A stretch of 64,000 bases of DNA from Aliivibrio sp. EL58 (lineage in GTDB: Bacteria; Pseudomonadota; Gammaproteobacteria; Enterobacterales; Vibrionaceae): NCBI RefSeq assembly GCF_900312675.1, contig NZ_OMPC01000001.1, forward strand, positions 603,633 through 667,632, given 5' to 3'. How positions within the stretch are numbered: the first letter of the stretch is position 1; each line of letters starts with the position of its first letter. Below the pieces are notes generated by a model. It was given only the letters and a program-made list of their open reading frames with translations, ran no database searches and was not told the origin of the DNA. This document shows positions 8,524-17,441 of the stretch, in pieces. Position numbers and translations under genes: made by a program.

Positions 8524-8553
8524 AAGCCGTTAGATATTCTCTGACGGCTTTTT
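8524..8553 (+). terminator. Rho-independent terminator after the DUF1254 gene
   Basis: AAGCCGTTAGA (8524-8534) pairs with TCTGACGGCTT (8540-8550) with one wobble pair and a 5-nt loop, followed by a T run. Confidence 0.8.
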
Positions 8554-8600
8554 ATTACTCTTATCGTGACTAAATGTAATGTTAGGAATATTCATATTTT

Positions 8601-9341
8601 TTATTCATTGATAGCAATAAGATTTTCTTGCTCTAACGGGCATTCCACATCAATTAATAATTCACTAAGTTCCGCGGGGCACAGCATATCTTCTTTAGCT
8701 ACTGAGAACTTAGCAACCATGATTTGATTAAAAAGATTCCAATGTTGCAGTAACAGCTTTTCGTGGTTATCTGCAAACTTCGGCCAGGTTTCAGACATCA
8801 TTGGCGTTAAGCTTGATGCACCATGAGCAAAAATTAGCATTTGCCACTTGGTTTCCCAAATATCGAGTTTTCCATCAGGGTTGGCTTCATTGTATTCTTC
8901 AAAAAGATCTTTAAATATCGCTTCAAATTCACACTTGGTTTTTAAGAAGTACTCAAGTAATGCGTTGTCATCTTGGCGAATGGCATCGGCGATCATTTTA
9001 ATTGGCTGTGGGTTCATCAAGGTAAACGCAGACAGCTTAACGATGAAGAGATAAATACGATAGCTGGGTGTTTTATCGGTTGGTAGTGACTCGATAATGG
9101 CATCTAAGTAGCTTTGCATATGTTTATCACAGGCATCACAAATCGCCTTCCAAATCATATCTTTACTACCAAAGTGGTGACGAATAAGACTATGGGAAAC
9201 GCCCGCTTTTTCACTGATATTACGCAGTGATACACGCTCGTAACCTAGCTCGCCAAACATCGTTGCCGCAACCATTAAGATTTGACATTTTGTTTGCTCA
9301 GCAGCTTCGGTACTTCTTTTTCCCTGCTTTTTCTCTGTCAT
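8601..9341 (-). CDS. TetR-family repressor of the adjacent RND pump
   Basis: A 246-residue TetR-type regulator. The N-terminal DNA-binding domain (about residues 15-65) is clear: ILMVAATMFGELGYERVSLR followed by NISEKAGVSHSLIRHHFGSK. The C-terminal ligand domain is longer than average. It is divergent from a three-gene RND efflux operon, and the 230-bp region between them holds two copies of a dyad-like element at 9493-9513 and 9542-9559. By analogy to AcrR-type systems it should repress the pump and release DNA on binding a drug or metabolite. The inducer is unknown. Confidence 0.9.
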   Translation of the reverse strand: MTEKKQGKRSTEAAEQTKCQILMVAATMFGELGYERVSLRNISEKAGVSHSLIRHHFGSKDMIWKAICDACDKHMQSYLDAIIESLPTDKTPSYRIYLFIVKLSAFTLMNPQPIKMIADAIRQDDNALLEYFLKTKCEFEAIFKDLFEEYNEANPDGKLDIWETKWQMLIFAHGASSLTPMMSETWPKFADNHEKLLLQHWNLFNQIMVAKFSVAKEDMLCPAELSELLIDVECPLEQENLIAINE

Positions 9342-9492
9342 TATTCACCCTTAGTTTGTGCTCTTAATTACCAATATATACGTATTAAGTGTTGCTAATC
9401 GCTTTGATTTCTGAACAGCCGAATGCGTATTGATGGCCTAAGCATACCAAGTTCAGCGCCTAACGCGTACTTAAAAATGCACTTTTCAACTA

Positions 9493-9513
9493 TTTTACTG
9501 CACGGGTGTAAAA
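9493..9513. promoter_or_regulatory. Candidate TetR operator, copy 1
   Basis: TTTTAC (9493-9498) and GTAAAA (9508-9513) flank the core TGCACGGGT. The right 18 bases (TACTGCACGGGTGTAAAA) recur as TACTGCACAGGTGTGTAA 46 bp downstream. Repetition in a divergent promoter region supports operator function. Confidence 0.55.
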
Positions 9514-9541
9514 TATATTGATCTACTTCAAATTAAAACTA

Positions 9542-9559
9542 TACTGCACAGGTGTGTAA
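9542..9559. promoter_or_regulatory. Candidate TetR operator, copy 2
   Basis: TACTGCACAGGTGTGTAA is the second copy of the repeat, 15 of 18 bases identical to copy 1 and in the same orientation. It lies just upstream of the first pump gene, where a bound repressor would block transcription. Confidence 0.55.
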
Positions 9560-9583
9560 TAAATAATATGAGTGGAGATACTT

Positions 9584-10657
9584 GTGCGAAAACTAAATAT
9601 AAAGCGCACATTCCTAGGTGCTGTAATGGCATTAAGTCTGTCAGGAATGCTAACTGGTTGTGAAAAAGCGATATCTGAAACAACAGATATGACAATTAAG
9701 CCTGTAAAACTATTGTCGGTAAAAGATCTCGCTGTTGCTGATTCTGATGCGTTTCTTGCGCGTATTGATGCGACATATCGAGCACAATTGTCATTTCAAG
9801 TAGGTGGTGAAGTCTCTGATATCAAAGTTAAAATGGGACAAGCGGTAACTAAAGGTGAATTATTGGCATCACTAGATCCAAACGATTTACAACTGGCATT
9901 GGATGCAGCGAAAGCACAGTTCTCACTAGCGAAGACACAATGGAGTCGCGCTAAAAGTTTGTACGGTAAGAAGCTTATTAGTACCAATGATTACGATCAG
10001 CGTGAGACGCAATATCAAGCGGCATTGGCAAATTACGAACAAGCAAAAACGGATTTAAGTTATACCGAAATTCATGCGCCGTTCTCTGGCATTATTTCGT
10101 ATACCTACGTAAAACCACATCAAATTGTGGGTGAGAAACAAGAGATTTTAAATTTGATTGATAACTCAACATTGGATGTGTCGGTAACCTTACCTATTAG
10201 CTATGTAGATTCAGTTTCTATTCCGGCATTAATCAGCAGTGATATGTGGGTAACCATGGATAATGAGCCTAACAATCAAATTCAAGGTAGATTTAAAGAG
10301 ATCTCAACGCAGCCTAATTTAGACACGAATAGTTATGAAGCGATTGTAACGATGGCTTTGCCAGAAGGGCGTAATTTATTAACGGGCATGACGGGACAAG
10401 TTCATATTCCAAAACAGAAAAGCTCTGATTATTTGCAACTTCCCCAAAGTGCGTGGGTAAATAAAAACACCAATCAAGGGCAAGTGTGGTTAATGAATGA
10501 TGAAACAAATACGGTTACTAAAGCGACGTTACCGTTAAACGAGCAAGGGTTGGTGATATCTGGTTTAAATGCAAATGACTATGTTGTGATTGCCGGCGTT
10601 GATAGCCTTGTTGAAGGTCAAACAGTAAAAGCATGGCAACGTGAGGAAGGTATCTAA
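9584..10657 (+). CDS. RND efflux periplasmic adaptor lipoprotein 1
   Basis: A 357-residue membrane-fusion protein. I start at the GTG at 9584 because GGAGA sits at the right distance; an upstream GTG at 9572 is less well placed. A lipobox (SGMLTGC) near residue 30 predicts anchoring to the inner membrane. The order is a short barrel/lipoyl segment (YRAQLSFQVGGEVSDIKVKMGQAVTKGELLASLD), an alpha-hairpin (about 95-150), the second lipoyl half (LSYTEIHAPFSGIIS) and C-terminal beta domains. It is the first gene of the pump operon, and its stop overlaps the next start (TAATG). A pair of adaptors serving one RND protein recalls V. cholerae VexIJK. Confidence 0.9.
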   Translation: MRKLNIKRTFLGAVMALSLSGMLTGCEKAISETTDMTIKPVKLLSVKDLAVADSDAFLARIDATYRAQLSFQVGGEVSDIKVKMGQAVTKGELLASLDPNDLQLALDAAKAQFSLAKTQWSRAKSLYGKKLISTNDYDQRETQYQAALANYEQAKTDLSYTEIHAPFSGIISYTYVKPHQIVGEKQEILNLIDNSTLDVSVTLPISYVDSVSIPALISSDMWVTMDNEPNNQIQGRFKEISTQPNLDTNSYEAIVTMALPEGRNLLTGMTGQVHIPKQKSSDYLQLPQSAWVNKNTNQGQVWLMNDETNTVTKATLPLNEQGLVISGLNANDYVVIAGVDSLVEGQTVKAWQREEGI

Positions 10658-11718
10658 TGAAGCGTTCATTATATTCATTATTGGTTCTGAGCCTTTTTAT
10701 GTTAACGGGTTGCCAAGAAGAAGTAGTAACAGAAACCAGTGAGCCATTTTATATATCTGGCTTTACAGTTGGTACACCTGTGACCCAACAATTTCGCTCT
10801 TTTAAAGGCCAAGTGGTTCCTGCTGAGCAAACCCCTATTGCGTTTCGAGTAACAGGTGAGATCCAAGAGGTCTTAGTTAAAGCCGGAGATGTGGTTAAAC
10901 AAGGCCAACTCATTGCAAAACTAGAAGATAGCAAGGTAAAACAAGCGGTTAATGATGCTAAAGCACAGTATTCGTTAGCGTCAAAACAGTACCAACGCGG
11001 TAAAGAATTGAATCGTCGCGCTATGATTTCAAAAGCGGAACTTGATGAGTTATTTGCGAATAGAGAACTGGCTCAAGCGACGTATCGTTCAGCAAAAAAC
11101 CAATTAACTTATACTCATCTTGTTGCGCCATTTAGCGGCAAAGTGCTTGATGTTTATAAAGAGCAGTTTGAACGTGCAGCGGCAGGCGAGCCAATTCTGA
11201 ATTTGTATCAAAACGATAAAGTGTACGTGCGTATTGATCTTGCAGATAACGTGTTAGCCATGATAAATCCTGAAACCAATCGAGACTCTTACCATCCGGT
11301 GACCACATTTGTAGGTTTATCCGATTCTTATTCTATGGAGTACTTAGAGCACACTAGTGAGCCAAATGCTCAAACTCAAACCTATGAGATGTACTTAACC
11401 ATGCCTCAACCGAGTACTGAGATTTTGCCTGGTACCAGTGCCACTGTGAATGTGGACATGGTAGAAGCCGGGATCACCTCAATTGATGGCTACCATGTTC
11501 CAGTGACGGTATTGCAAGCGGGTCAAAAAGCAGGTCTGTTTTATGTGTGGATCATACGTGATGGGCAAGCGGTTAAAGTGCCAGTAACCATTCGCCAAAT
11601 TAACGGTGAAGGGGCAATTGTGGCTTCTGGCATTACTCAAGGTGATGTTCTTGCCAACTCAAGTTTACGAAAATTACGTGAAGGTAAAAAGGTAACGTTA
11701 GTGGAGAATCAACAATAA
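10657..11718 (+). CDS. RND efflux periplasmic adaptor lipoprotein 2
   Basis: A 353-residue second membrane-fusion protein with its own lipobox (FMLTGC, Cys near residue 19). The lipoyl halves are readable as FRVTGEIQEVLVKAGDVVKQ and LTYTHLVAPFSGKVLDV, with an alpha-hairpin between them and C-terminal beta domains. It is distinct from adaptor 1 but has the same plan, so the pump may use a hetero-adaptor. It overlaps the preceding stop and the following RND start by single bases, indicating strict translational coupling. No outer-membrane channel gene follows, so a TolC encoded elsewhere is likely used. Confidence 0.9.
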   Translation: MKRSLYSLLVLSLFMLTGCQEEVVTETSEPFYISGFTVGTPVTQQFRSFKGQVVPAEQTPIAFRVTGEIQEVLVKAGDVVKQGQLIAKLEDSKVKQAVNDAKAQYSLASKQYQRGKELNRRAMISKAELDELFANRELAQATYRSAKNQLTYTHLVAPFSGKVLDVYKEQFERAAAGEPILNLYQNDKVYVRIDLADNVLAMINPETNRDSYHPVTTFVGLSDSYSMEYLEHTSEPNAQTQTYEMYLTMPQPSTEILPGTSATVNVDMVEAGITSIDGYHVPVTVLQAGQKAGLFYVWIIRDGQAVKVPVTIRQINGEGAIVASGITQGDVLANSSLRKLREGKKVTLVENQQ

Positions 11719-14700
11719 TGAACATTGCTGAATATTCAATAAAAAACAAAGTCATTAGCTGGCTATTCATTGTTATTTTAACCATTGGTGGTATCACCTC
11801 ATTTTTAGATTTAGGCCGTTTAGAAGACCCAGCTTTTACGATTAAAGATGCGATGATCATCTCGACTTATCCGGGGGCTACCTCAAAAGAAGTTGAAGAA
11901 GAGTTAACGTACCCGTTAGAAAAAGCGATCCGTAAATTACCTTATATAGATAAAATCACATCGACGTCGTCTAATGGGATGTCGCAGATCATGGTGAGTA
12001 TGAAGATGGATTACGGTCCAGATGAGTTGCCACAGATCTGGGATGAAATGCGTCGTAAAATTAATGATTTGAAACCAACTTTGCCTCAAGGGGTTCAATC
12101 TTTACAGATCATTGATGATTTTGGTGACGTGTTTGGTGTAATGATGATGCTGACGGGTGACGATTATAACTATGTAGAGTTAAAACGTTATGCCGATACA
12201 TTAACGCGTGAATTAGAGTTGATTGATGGGGTAGGTAAAGTCTCTATCGCGGGCGATCAACAAGAAATGCTGTTTGTTGAAATATCACTCGATCGTTTAG
12301 CCGCACTGAACCTAGACATGAACACCGTGGCTGGCCTATTAAACCAACAAAATAACGTGGTTCAGGCGGGTGAAGTATTGGTGAATGGCGAGAGCTTAAC
12401 CATTCGTCCAAGCGGTACGTTAACCACGATTGAATCGTTAGAAGACTTGATTATTCATGGTCGTGATACGGGTAATCTAATTCGTTTAAAAGACGTCGCA
12501 ACCATTAGCCGTGGCACGCAAGAGAAACCAAGCAATGTGATCCGATTTAACGGGAAAGATGCGTTAAATATCGGTTTATCGTTCGCTTCTGGTGTAAACG
12601 TGGTTGAAGTTGGTCAACGTGTACAAGACGAATTAGCTTATCTAGAATCGATCAAACCTGCGGGACTTGAGCTGAGTTATTTCTATAACCAAGCGCAAGA
12701 AGTCGATACGTCAGTTCGTGATTTTATCATCAGCTTAGGTGAAGCGGTCGCGATTGTTATTGTGGTTCTACTGTTCGCTATGGGTATGCGAAGCGGCCTA
12801 ATTATTGGTGTGGTGTTACTACTGACCGTATTCGGCACGTTTATCTTAATGAGCTACAACAACATTGACCTTCACCGTATCTCATTGGGTGCATTAATTA
12901 TTGCGCTAGGGATGCTAGTAGATAATGCCATTGTAGTGGTTGAGGGGATTTTAGTTGGTCTTAAAAAAGGACGCACCAAGGTTCAAGCAGCAGCGGACAT
13001 TGTAAAACAAACACAATGGCCTTTATTGGGCGCAACAGTAATAGCGATTGCCGCATTTGCTCCGATTGGTCTGTCTGAAGATGCTACTGGCGAGTTCATG
13101 GGCGACTTGTATTGGGTGTTGTGTTACTCACTGTTTTTAAGTTGGGTAACGGCTATTACAATCACCCCATTCTTAGCTGACTTGCTATTGAAAGAAGAAG
13201 ATAAAAACACAGGTGAAGAAGAAGACGCTTACAAAGGGTTCTTATTTACTGCGTTTGGTTCATCTCTTAAGTTGGCTTTACGTTTCCGTTGGGTAACGGT
13301 TGTTTCGCTAGTGGGCTTACTTGTCGTTGCGGTAATGGCGTTTGGTAATGTGAAGCAGCAATTCTTCCCAGCATCAAATACGCCAATGTTTTACGTGGAT
13401 ATGTGGATGCCAGAAGGCACTGATATTCGTGAGACAATTAAGCAATCAGAAGCGGTTGAGAGCTACATTAATAAGCAAGACAATATTGAGTTTGTCTCAG
13501 CCTCGATTGGTCAAGGTATGCAGCGTTTTGCGCTAACTTACCAACCAGAAAAAAGCTATGAAGCGTATGCGCAATTTCAGATCAGAACCACAGATCGTGA
13601 ATCAATGTTTAGCTTGTTAGAAAACTTAACCAACTCATTAGATAAGCGCTTTGAGAAGCCTACCTTCCAATTCAAAATGATGGAATTTGGCCCTTCTCCT
13701 GCATCTAAGATCGAAGTTCGTATTTCAGGGCCTGATCCTCAAATTCTGCGTGATTTAGCGACCGATGTTGAAGATATTCTTGCGACAGATTCAGGCTCAA
13801 GAAACATTCGACATGATTGGCGTGAACGTACTAAAGAGTTAACGCCTGAGTTTAATGAATCAAAAGCGCGTCGTTTAGGGATCTCAAAAGAAGATTTATC
13901 AAATACGCTGCAAATGGCATTTGGTGGTAATACATTAGGAATGCTGCGTGATGGCACACATACTCTACCAATTGTGGCGCGTTTGCCAGAAGTAGAGCGT
14001 GTGGATTTTGAATCACTGCAAAACGTGAAGATCTGGAGTCCATCACTACAAAGCTACATTCCAGTAGACCAAGTGATTGATGGTGTGAACCTAGATTGGA
14101 GTGAGCCTCTTATCCAGCGTCGCGATAGAAAACGCACCATTACGGTAATGGCCGATCACGATTTATTGAGTGATGATACACCTGCAAGTTTGTTAGCGCG
14201 TGTTCAACCAAAAGTGTTGGAAATGCCGTTACCTGAAGGGTATGAAATTACCTGGGGTGGCGAATATGAATCATCAAAAGATGCACAAGAGTCTCTATTT
14301 GGTTCGCTGCCAATGGGTTACTTGTTCATGTTTATCATCACAATGTTGCTATTTAACTCGTTTAAAAAGCCGTTAGTGATTTGGTTTACGGTTCCGCTTT
14401 CTATCATTGGTGTCGCGTTTGGTTTGTTAAGTACCAACATGCCGTTTAGCTTTACCGCGTTCTTAGGTTTATTAAGTTTAAGCGGTATGATTTTGAAAAA
14501 CGGGATTGTCTTGCTTGATCAAATCAACATTGAATTGTCATCAGGTAAAGACCCGTACATTGCGATAGTGGACAGTGCGGTCAGTCGTGTGCGCCCTGTG
14601 AGTATGGCGGCGTTAACGACAATACTAGGGCTTATCCCATTATTGTTTGATGCCTTCTTTAGCTCAATGGCAATCACTATCATGGCGGGTTTAGGTTTTG

Positions 14701-14780
14701 CGACCATTCTGACCTTGATTGTAGTGCCAGTAATGTACGCGATTTTATTTAAGATTAAGCCAGCAGAACAAACGATTTAA
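11718..14780 (+). CDS. RND-family multidrug efflux transporter
   Basis: A 1020-residue inner-membrane proton-driven exporter of the AcrB superfamily, with 12 predicted helices and two large periplasmic loops. The proton-relay helix reads LGMLVDNAIVVVEG (D402, with Asn at 403 where AcrB has a second Asp). The partner lysine is in GMILKNGIVLLD (K927). It is slightly shorter than AcrB (1049). It is the last gene of the TetR-controlled operon and is followed by a strong terminator at 14809. The single-Asp relay is common in the two-adaptor/VexK-like branch as I recall it. Substrates cannot be predicted. Confidence 0.92.
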   Translation: MNIAEYSIKNKVISWLFIVILTIGGITSFLDLGRLEDPAFTIKDAMIISTYPGATSKEVEEELTYPLEKAIRKLPYIDKITSTSSNGMSQIMVSMKMDYGPDELPQIWDEMRRKINDLKPTLPQGVQSLQIIDDFGDVFGVMMMLTGDDYNYVELKRYADTLTRELELIDGVGKVSIAGDQQEMLFVEISLDRLAALNLDMNTVAGLLNQQNNVVQAGEVLVNGESLTIRPSGTLTTIESLEDLIIHGRDTGNLIRLKDVATISRGTQEKPSNVIRFNGKDALNIGLSFASGVNVVEVGQRVQDELAYLESIKPAGLELSYFYNQAQEVDTSVRDFIISLGEAVAIVIVVLLFAMGMRSGLIIGVVLLLTVFGTFILMSYNNIDLHRISLGALIIALGMLVDNAIVVVEGILVGLKKGRTKVQAAADIVKQTQWPLLGATVIAIAAFAPIGLSEDATGEFMGDLYWVLCYSLFLSWVTAITITPFLADLLLKEEDKNTGEEEDAYKGFLFTAFGSSLKLALRFRWVTVVSLVGLLVVAVMAFGNVKQQFFPASNTPMFYVDMWMPEGTDIRETIKQSEAVESYINKQDNIEFVSASIGQGMQRFALTYQPEKSYEAYAQFQIRTTDRESMFSLLENLTNSLDKRFEKPTFQFKMMEFGPSPASKIEVRISGPDPQILRDLATDVEDILATDSGSRNIRHDWRERTKELTPEFNESKARRLGISKEDLSNTLQMAFGGNTLGMLRDGTHTLPIVARLPEVERVDFESLQNVKIWSPSLQSYIPVDQVIDGVNLDWSEPLIQRRDRKRTITVMADHDLLSDDTPASLLARVQPKVLEMPLPEGYEITWGGEYESSKDAQESLFGSLPMGYLFMFIITMLLFNSFKKPLVIWFTVPLSIIGVAFGLLSTNMPFSFTAFLGLLSLSGMILKNGIVLLDQINIELSSGKDPYIAIVDSAVSRVRPVSMAALTTILGLIPLLFDAFFSSMAITIMAGLGFATILTLIVVPVMYAILFKIKPAEQTI

Positions 14781-14808
14781 TTACTGCTATTTCAGATAAC
14801 CTATCTGG

Positions 14809-14849
14809 CCAATCACTGTGTCGTATTATTCGCAGTGATTGGTTTTTTT
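14809..14849 (+). terminator. Rho-independent terminator of the RND operon
   Basis: CCAATCACTG (14809-14818) pairs perfectly with CAGTGATTGG (14833-14842), followed by seven T residues. Confidence 0.9.
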
Positions 14850-14879
14850 GTTTAAGGCTTGCGCTTAATTCACTCTCTT

Positions 14880-15329
14880 TTAATGAAAAGCAAGACACTC
14901 CGATTTACTGGTTCCTCGTAATGCCATGATGGTGTTGCCTATTGCTGGTTTATTAAATGCATCGTCACTTAGAGTCGCATTATTAAAGTCAGCACGATAA
15001 ACATCAGCGCGAGATAAATCGACATTCAACATTTGTGCATTACTGAAATCTGCATTACGTAAATCGGCGTCTCTAAAGCTTGCGTTGTTGAGGTCGGCTT
15101 CTTTAAATATCGCATAAGTAATATCAGCGTCACTCATATCTGAGCCACATAAGTTAGCGTTAGTGAAGTTAGTTCGAGTCAAATTTGCGCGATGTAGAAC
15201 CACACCTTCAAGATTAAGATGACTTAAATCGGTATTGTTTAAAACAGCACGTTCGCCCCCTTGGTGTTGTAACCAAAGAGAGTGTTGTTGAAGAATATAA
15301 TTAAGCTCGGTTTGAGTGAGCTTTTTCAT
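14880..15329 (-). CDS. Pentapeptide-repeat protein
   Basis: A 149-residue cytoplasmic protein. From about residue 30 it is built of A(D/N)LxX pentapeptide repeats, for example NNTDLSHLNLEGVVLHRANL and later EADLNNASFRDADLRNADF. These fold as a right-handed quadrilateral beta-helix. Relatives include DNA mimics (Qnr/MfpA) and many proteins of unknown role. It is the last gene of a permease/ArsR/pentapeptide operon, 8 bp after the ArsR stop, so it is probably co-regulated by that ArsR. No catalytic motif is visible. Confidence 0.85.
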   Translation of the reverse strand: MKKLTQTELNYILQQHSLWLQHQGGERAVLNNTDLSHLNLEGVVLHRANLTRTNFTNANLCGSDMSDADITYAIFKEADLNNASFRDADLRNADFSNAQMLNVDLSRADVYRADFNNATLSDDAFNKPAIGNTIMALRGTSKSECLAFH

Positions 15330-15337
15330 TATTGTAC

Positions 15338-15730
15338 CTACTCATTTAATTTTTTCTGCCATGTTTCAGTATCTGCCCCTAATACGCACTCACCATTTAC
15401 TCGAAGTGATAATCGTAATACGCAACGTCTGGTCACTTCTTCAAATTCATCTTTTGGTAAAAAACGAACCGAATCGACCAGTGCTTTACAGTGAGGAGCT
15501 GCTTGTTCTTTTAAAGTATAAAATACCCATTTGCCTTTCTTTTGATGGTTAAGCAACCCTGCTCGATACAGCATTTTCAGATTACGAGAAACGTTGTATT
15601 GAGTGTCACCAATGATATCTAGCGCTTCAGCGACTGCGATACATTCATCGACATGAAGGAATAACCAAAATAAACGTAACCTATTTGGTTCCGATAATGC
15701 CTTTAACGCATCGATATATTTTTCATCCAT
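15338..15730 (-). CDS. ArsR-family winged-helix repressor
   Basis: A 130-residue ArsR/SmtB-type regulator. The winged helix is in residues 1-80 (LKALSEPNRLRLFWLFLHVD, then QYNVSRNLKMLYRAGLLNHQ and KGKWVFYTLK). The classical arsenic site ELCVCD is not present: the corresponding helix has a single cysteine (VDECIAVAEAL), with two more cysteines near the C-terminus (RRCVLRL and GECVLG). The sensing chemistry therefore differs from ArsR of plasmid R773 and could be another thiol-based site. It lies between a permease gene and a pentapeptide-repeat gene on the same strand and probably represses this operon. Confidence 0.88.
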   Translation of the reverse strand: MDEKYIDALKALSEPNRLRLFWLFLHVDECIAVAEALDIIGDTQYNVSRNLKMLYRAGLLNHQKKGKWVFYTLKEQAAPHCKALVDSVRFLPKDEFEEVTRRCVLRLSLRVNGECVLGADTETWQKKLNE

Positions 15731-15759
15731 TATGATTACTGCCTTTTATGTTAATCATT

Positions 15760-15781
15760 GCGCCACTGATATTAGTGGCGC
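15760..15781 (-). repeat. Hairpin between permease and arsR genes
   Basis: GCGCCACT (15760-15767) and AGTGGCGC (15774-15781) form an 8-bp GC-rich perfect stem with a 6-nt loop and no T tract. It lies between the permease stop and the arsR start and could be a processing, stabilising or attenuating element. Confidence 0.6.
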
Positions 15782-15788
15782 GATGTGT

Positions 15789-16754
15789 TTATATTACGTA
15801 TTGGAAGATGGCACCACCGACAATCGCGGTAGTTAATACTATCCCCACAAAAGCGATGACCGCTTTTCTTTTTAGAACTGCTGATACTAGCGCAATTTCA
15901 GGCAAACTGGCACCAGTACCGCCAATAATTAATGCTAATGCAGCACCAAGTCCCATTCCTTTAGCAATCAATACATTAAGTAAAGGAATTGCCATTTCAA
16001 TACGTAAGTAAAGTGGAATACCAATCAGTGAAGCAATAACGATTGATTGGAATCCGTCACCACCAACATATTTCTCGACTAAGTCAGCTGGCAGGTATGC
16101 TGCCGAGAACCCACTAATGGCTGCACCCAGTAGAACGTATGGAATGATTCTTTTAAATAAAGAAAATGCGCCATCCATTGCGTTTCGTATTCTTGATTTT
16201 GAAGACGGCGCAGCACCGCAAGTGTTGGGTTTATTTCCACTGCATCCTTTAGCTTTAGTATCTTCTAATTCATCTCCACGTTTAATCTCATTTCTCCAAG
16301 GAGATCTAGAAATTAAGAAGCCACCAAGAACAGCGGCAGTGAATGTGATCAAAAAGTAAACGACAGTGATCTTAAAACCAAATGCCGCATAAATCATCGC
16401 TAATACAATGAAATTACACAGTGGGGCTGAAATGATGAAGCTCATTACGGTACCAAGTGAGGCTCCCATTGATGCCATCGCCATTGTGACCGGCACAACA
16501 GCGGCACTGCAAAATGGTGTCAACATGCCGAACAAGGCGCCTAATAGGCTTCCCCATTTATCATGTTTAGTTAACGTTTTCTGAAGCTTATCTTGAGGTA
16601 TATATTCGCGCATTAAGCCTGTTAATACTGACACAATAGCAATAATAACGACTAAGCCTTTAGCAACATAAAAGAACTCGTTTAAAGCAATAGCTAGTTT
16701 CGCATCCAAAATTTGAATCTCTAATAAGTGAAAGAAATGCAAATATAAGCACAT
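15789..16754 (-). CDS. DUF318/ArsP-like inner-membrane permease
   Basis: A 321-residue membrane protein with about eight helices. The motif LTPFCSAAVVPVTMAMASMG and a second half with IPLYLRIEMAIPLLNVLIAK fit the PF03773 permease family, to which organoarsenical exporter ArsP belongs. A Cys-bearing loop (KGCSGNKPNTCGAAP) separates the halves. An ArsR-type regulator follows on the same strand, suggesting metalloid, metal or thiol-stress export. The start is uncertain: the ATG at 16754 lies inside a 12-bp palindrome, and a TTG at 16709 (MDAKLAIALNEFF) with GAG upstream is an alternative. The substrate is unknown. Confidence 0.8.
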   Translation of the reverse strand: MCLYLHFFHLLEIQILDAKLAIALNEFFYVAKGLVVIIAIVSVLTGLMREYIPQDKLQKTLTKHDKWGSLLGALFGMLTPFCSAAVVPVTMAMASMGASLGTVMSFIISAPLCNFIVLAMIYAAFGFKITVVYFLITFTAAVLGGFLISRSPWRNEIKRGDELEDTKAKGCSGNKPNTCGAAPSSKSRIRNAMDGAFSLFKRIIPYVLLGAAISGFSAAYLPADLVEKYVGGDGFQSIVIASLIGIPLYLRIEMAIPLLNVLIAKGMGLGAALALIIGGTGASLPEIALVSAVLKRKAVIAFVGIVLTTAIVGGAIFQYVI

Positions 16755-16760
16755 ATGTGC
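16749..16760. promoter_or_regulatory. Perfect 12-bp palindrome, candidate ArsR operator
   Basis: GCACATATGTGC is fully palindromic and is followed 4 bp later by a further TGTGCA half-site. It overlaps the first possible ATG of the permease, which argues that it is an operator and that translation may begin further downstream. Confidence 0.55.
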
Positions 16761-16938
16761 ATTTGTGCAAGTATTTTATTTTTAAAAAATGGATAGGTAA
16801 TACACGTGTCGATTTGTTTTCATGTGTTAATACTATATTTTGAGTGATAACCCTGTATAATCCGCCGCCTATTTACTGGTAATATTATTGTCTCTCTAAG
16901 ACAATCATTCACGCGTTAGTTAAACTTAGGAATTCGTT

Positions 16939-17352
16939 ATGACTGAAGAAGAAAGAATTGAACTGCAACAGAACAACCCATTACACGGTCTTAAGTTAGA
17001 AATTTTACTGCAAGAGTTGGTTGATCATTACGGATGGGAAATTCTAGATACCGCAATGCGTTTAAACTGCTTTAACACAAACCCGTCAATGGCGAGTAGT
17101 GTTAAATATCTAAAGAAAACACAGTGGGCAAGAGAGAAGGTTGAAAACTTCTATTTGTACCGTTTTAAACGTATGCCTAAAGCGTCTGATCTTGAATATC
17201 AAATGCCTCCACGTTCACGCACATTCGCTCATGGTCTTGAGCCTCGTGAACCAATGGAATTGACCGTTGAATCGATTCTGCTTTCTCAAGCTAAATCAGC
17301 GTCAGCGCACCAAGCCCGTTCTCAAAACCGTGGCGGTAATTATCGTCGATAA
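16939..17352 (+). CDS. VF530-family DNA-binding protein
   Basis: A 137-residue protein. The N-terminal part [20 protein letters not shown] and the following [40 protein letters not shown] are the hallmark of the VF530 domain (formerly DUF2132). The family was named for a structurally solved V. fischeri protein and is annotated as DNA-binding. The C-terminal ~50 residues are a basic, low-complexity tail ending [11 protein letters not shown], which could add nucleic-acid contacts. It is a stand-alone gene with its own terminator, divergent from the permease. Its cellular role is not established. Confidence 0.88.
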   Translation: MTEEERIELQQNNPLHGLKLEILLQELVDHYGWEILDTAMRLNCFNTNPSMASSVKYLKKTQWAREKVENFYLYRFKRMPKASDLEYQMPPRSRTFAHGLEPREPMELTVESILLSQAKSASAHQARSQNRGGNYRR

Positions 17353-17400
17353 ATATTAATATAATTTACTAACAAAAATAATTATATTGATTAACATATA

Positions 17401-17441
17401 AAAAGCCAAATAAGATTTATTTCTTATTTGGCTTTTTTTTT
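17401..17441 (+). terminator. Rho-independent terminator after the VF530 gene
   Basis: AAAAGCCAAATAAG (17401-17414) pairs perfectly with CTTATTTGGCTTTT (17423-17436), with an 8-nt loop and a T run to 17441. Confidence 0.9.
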
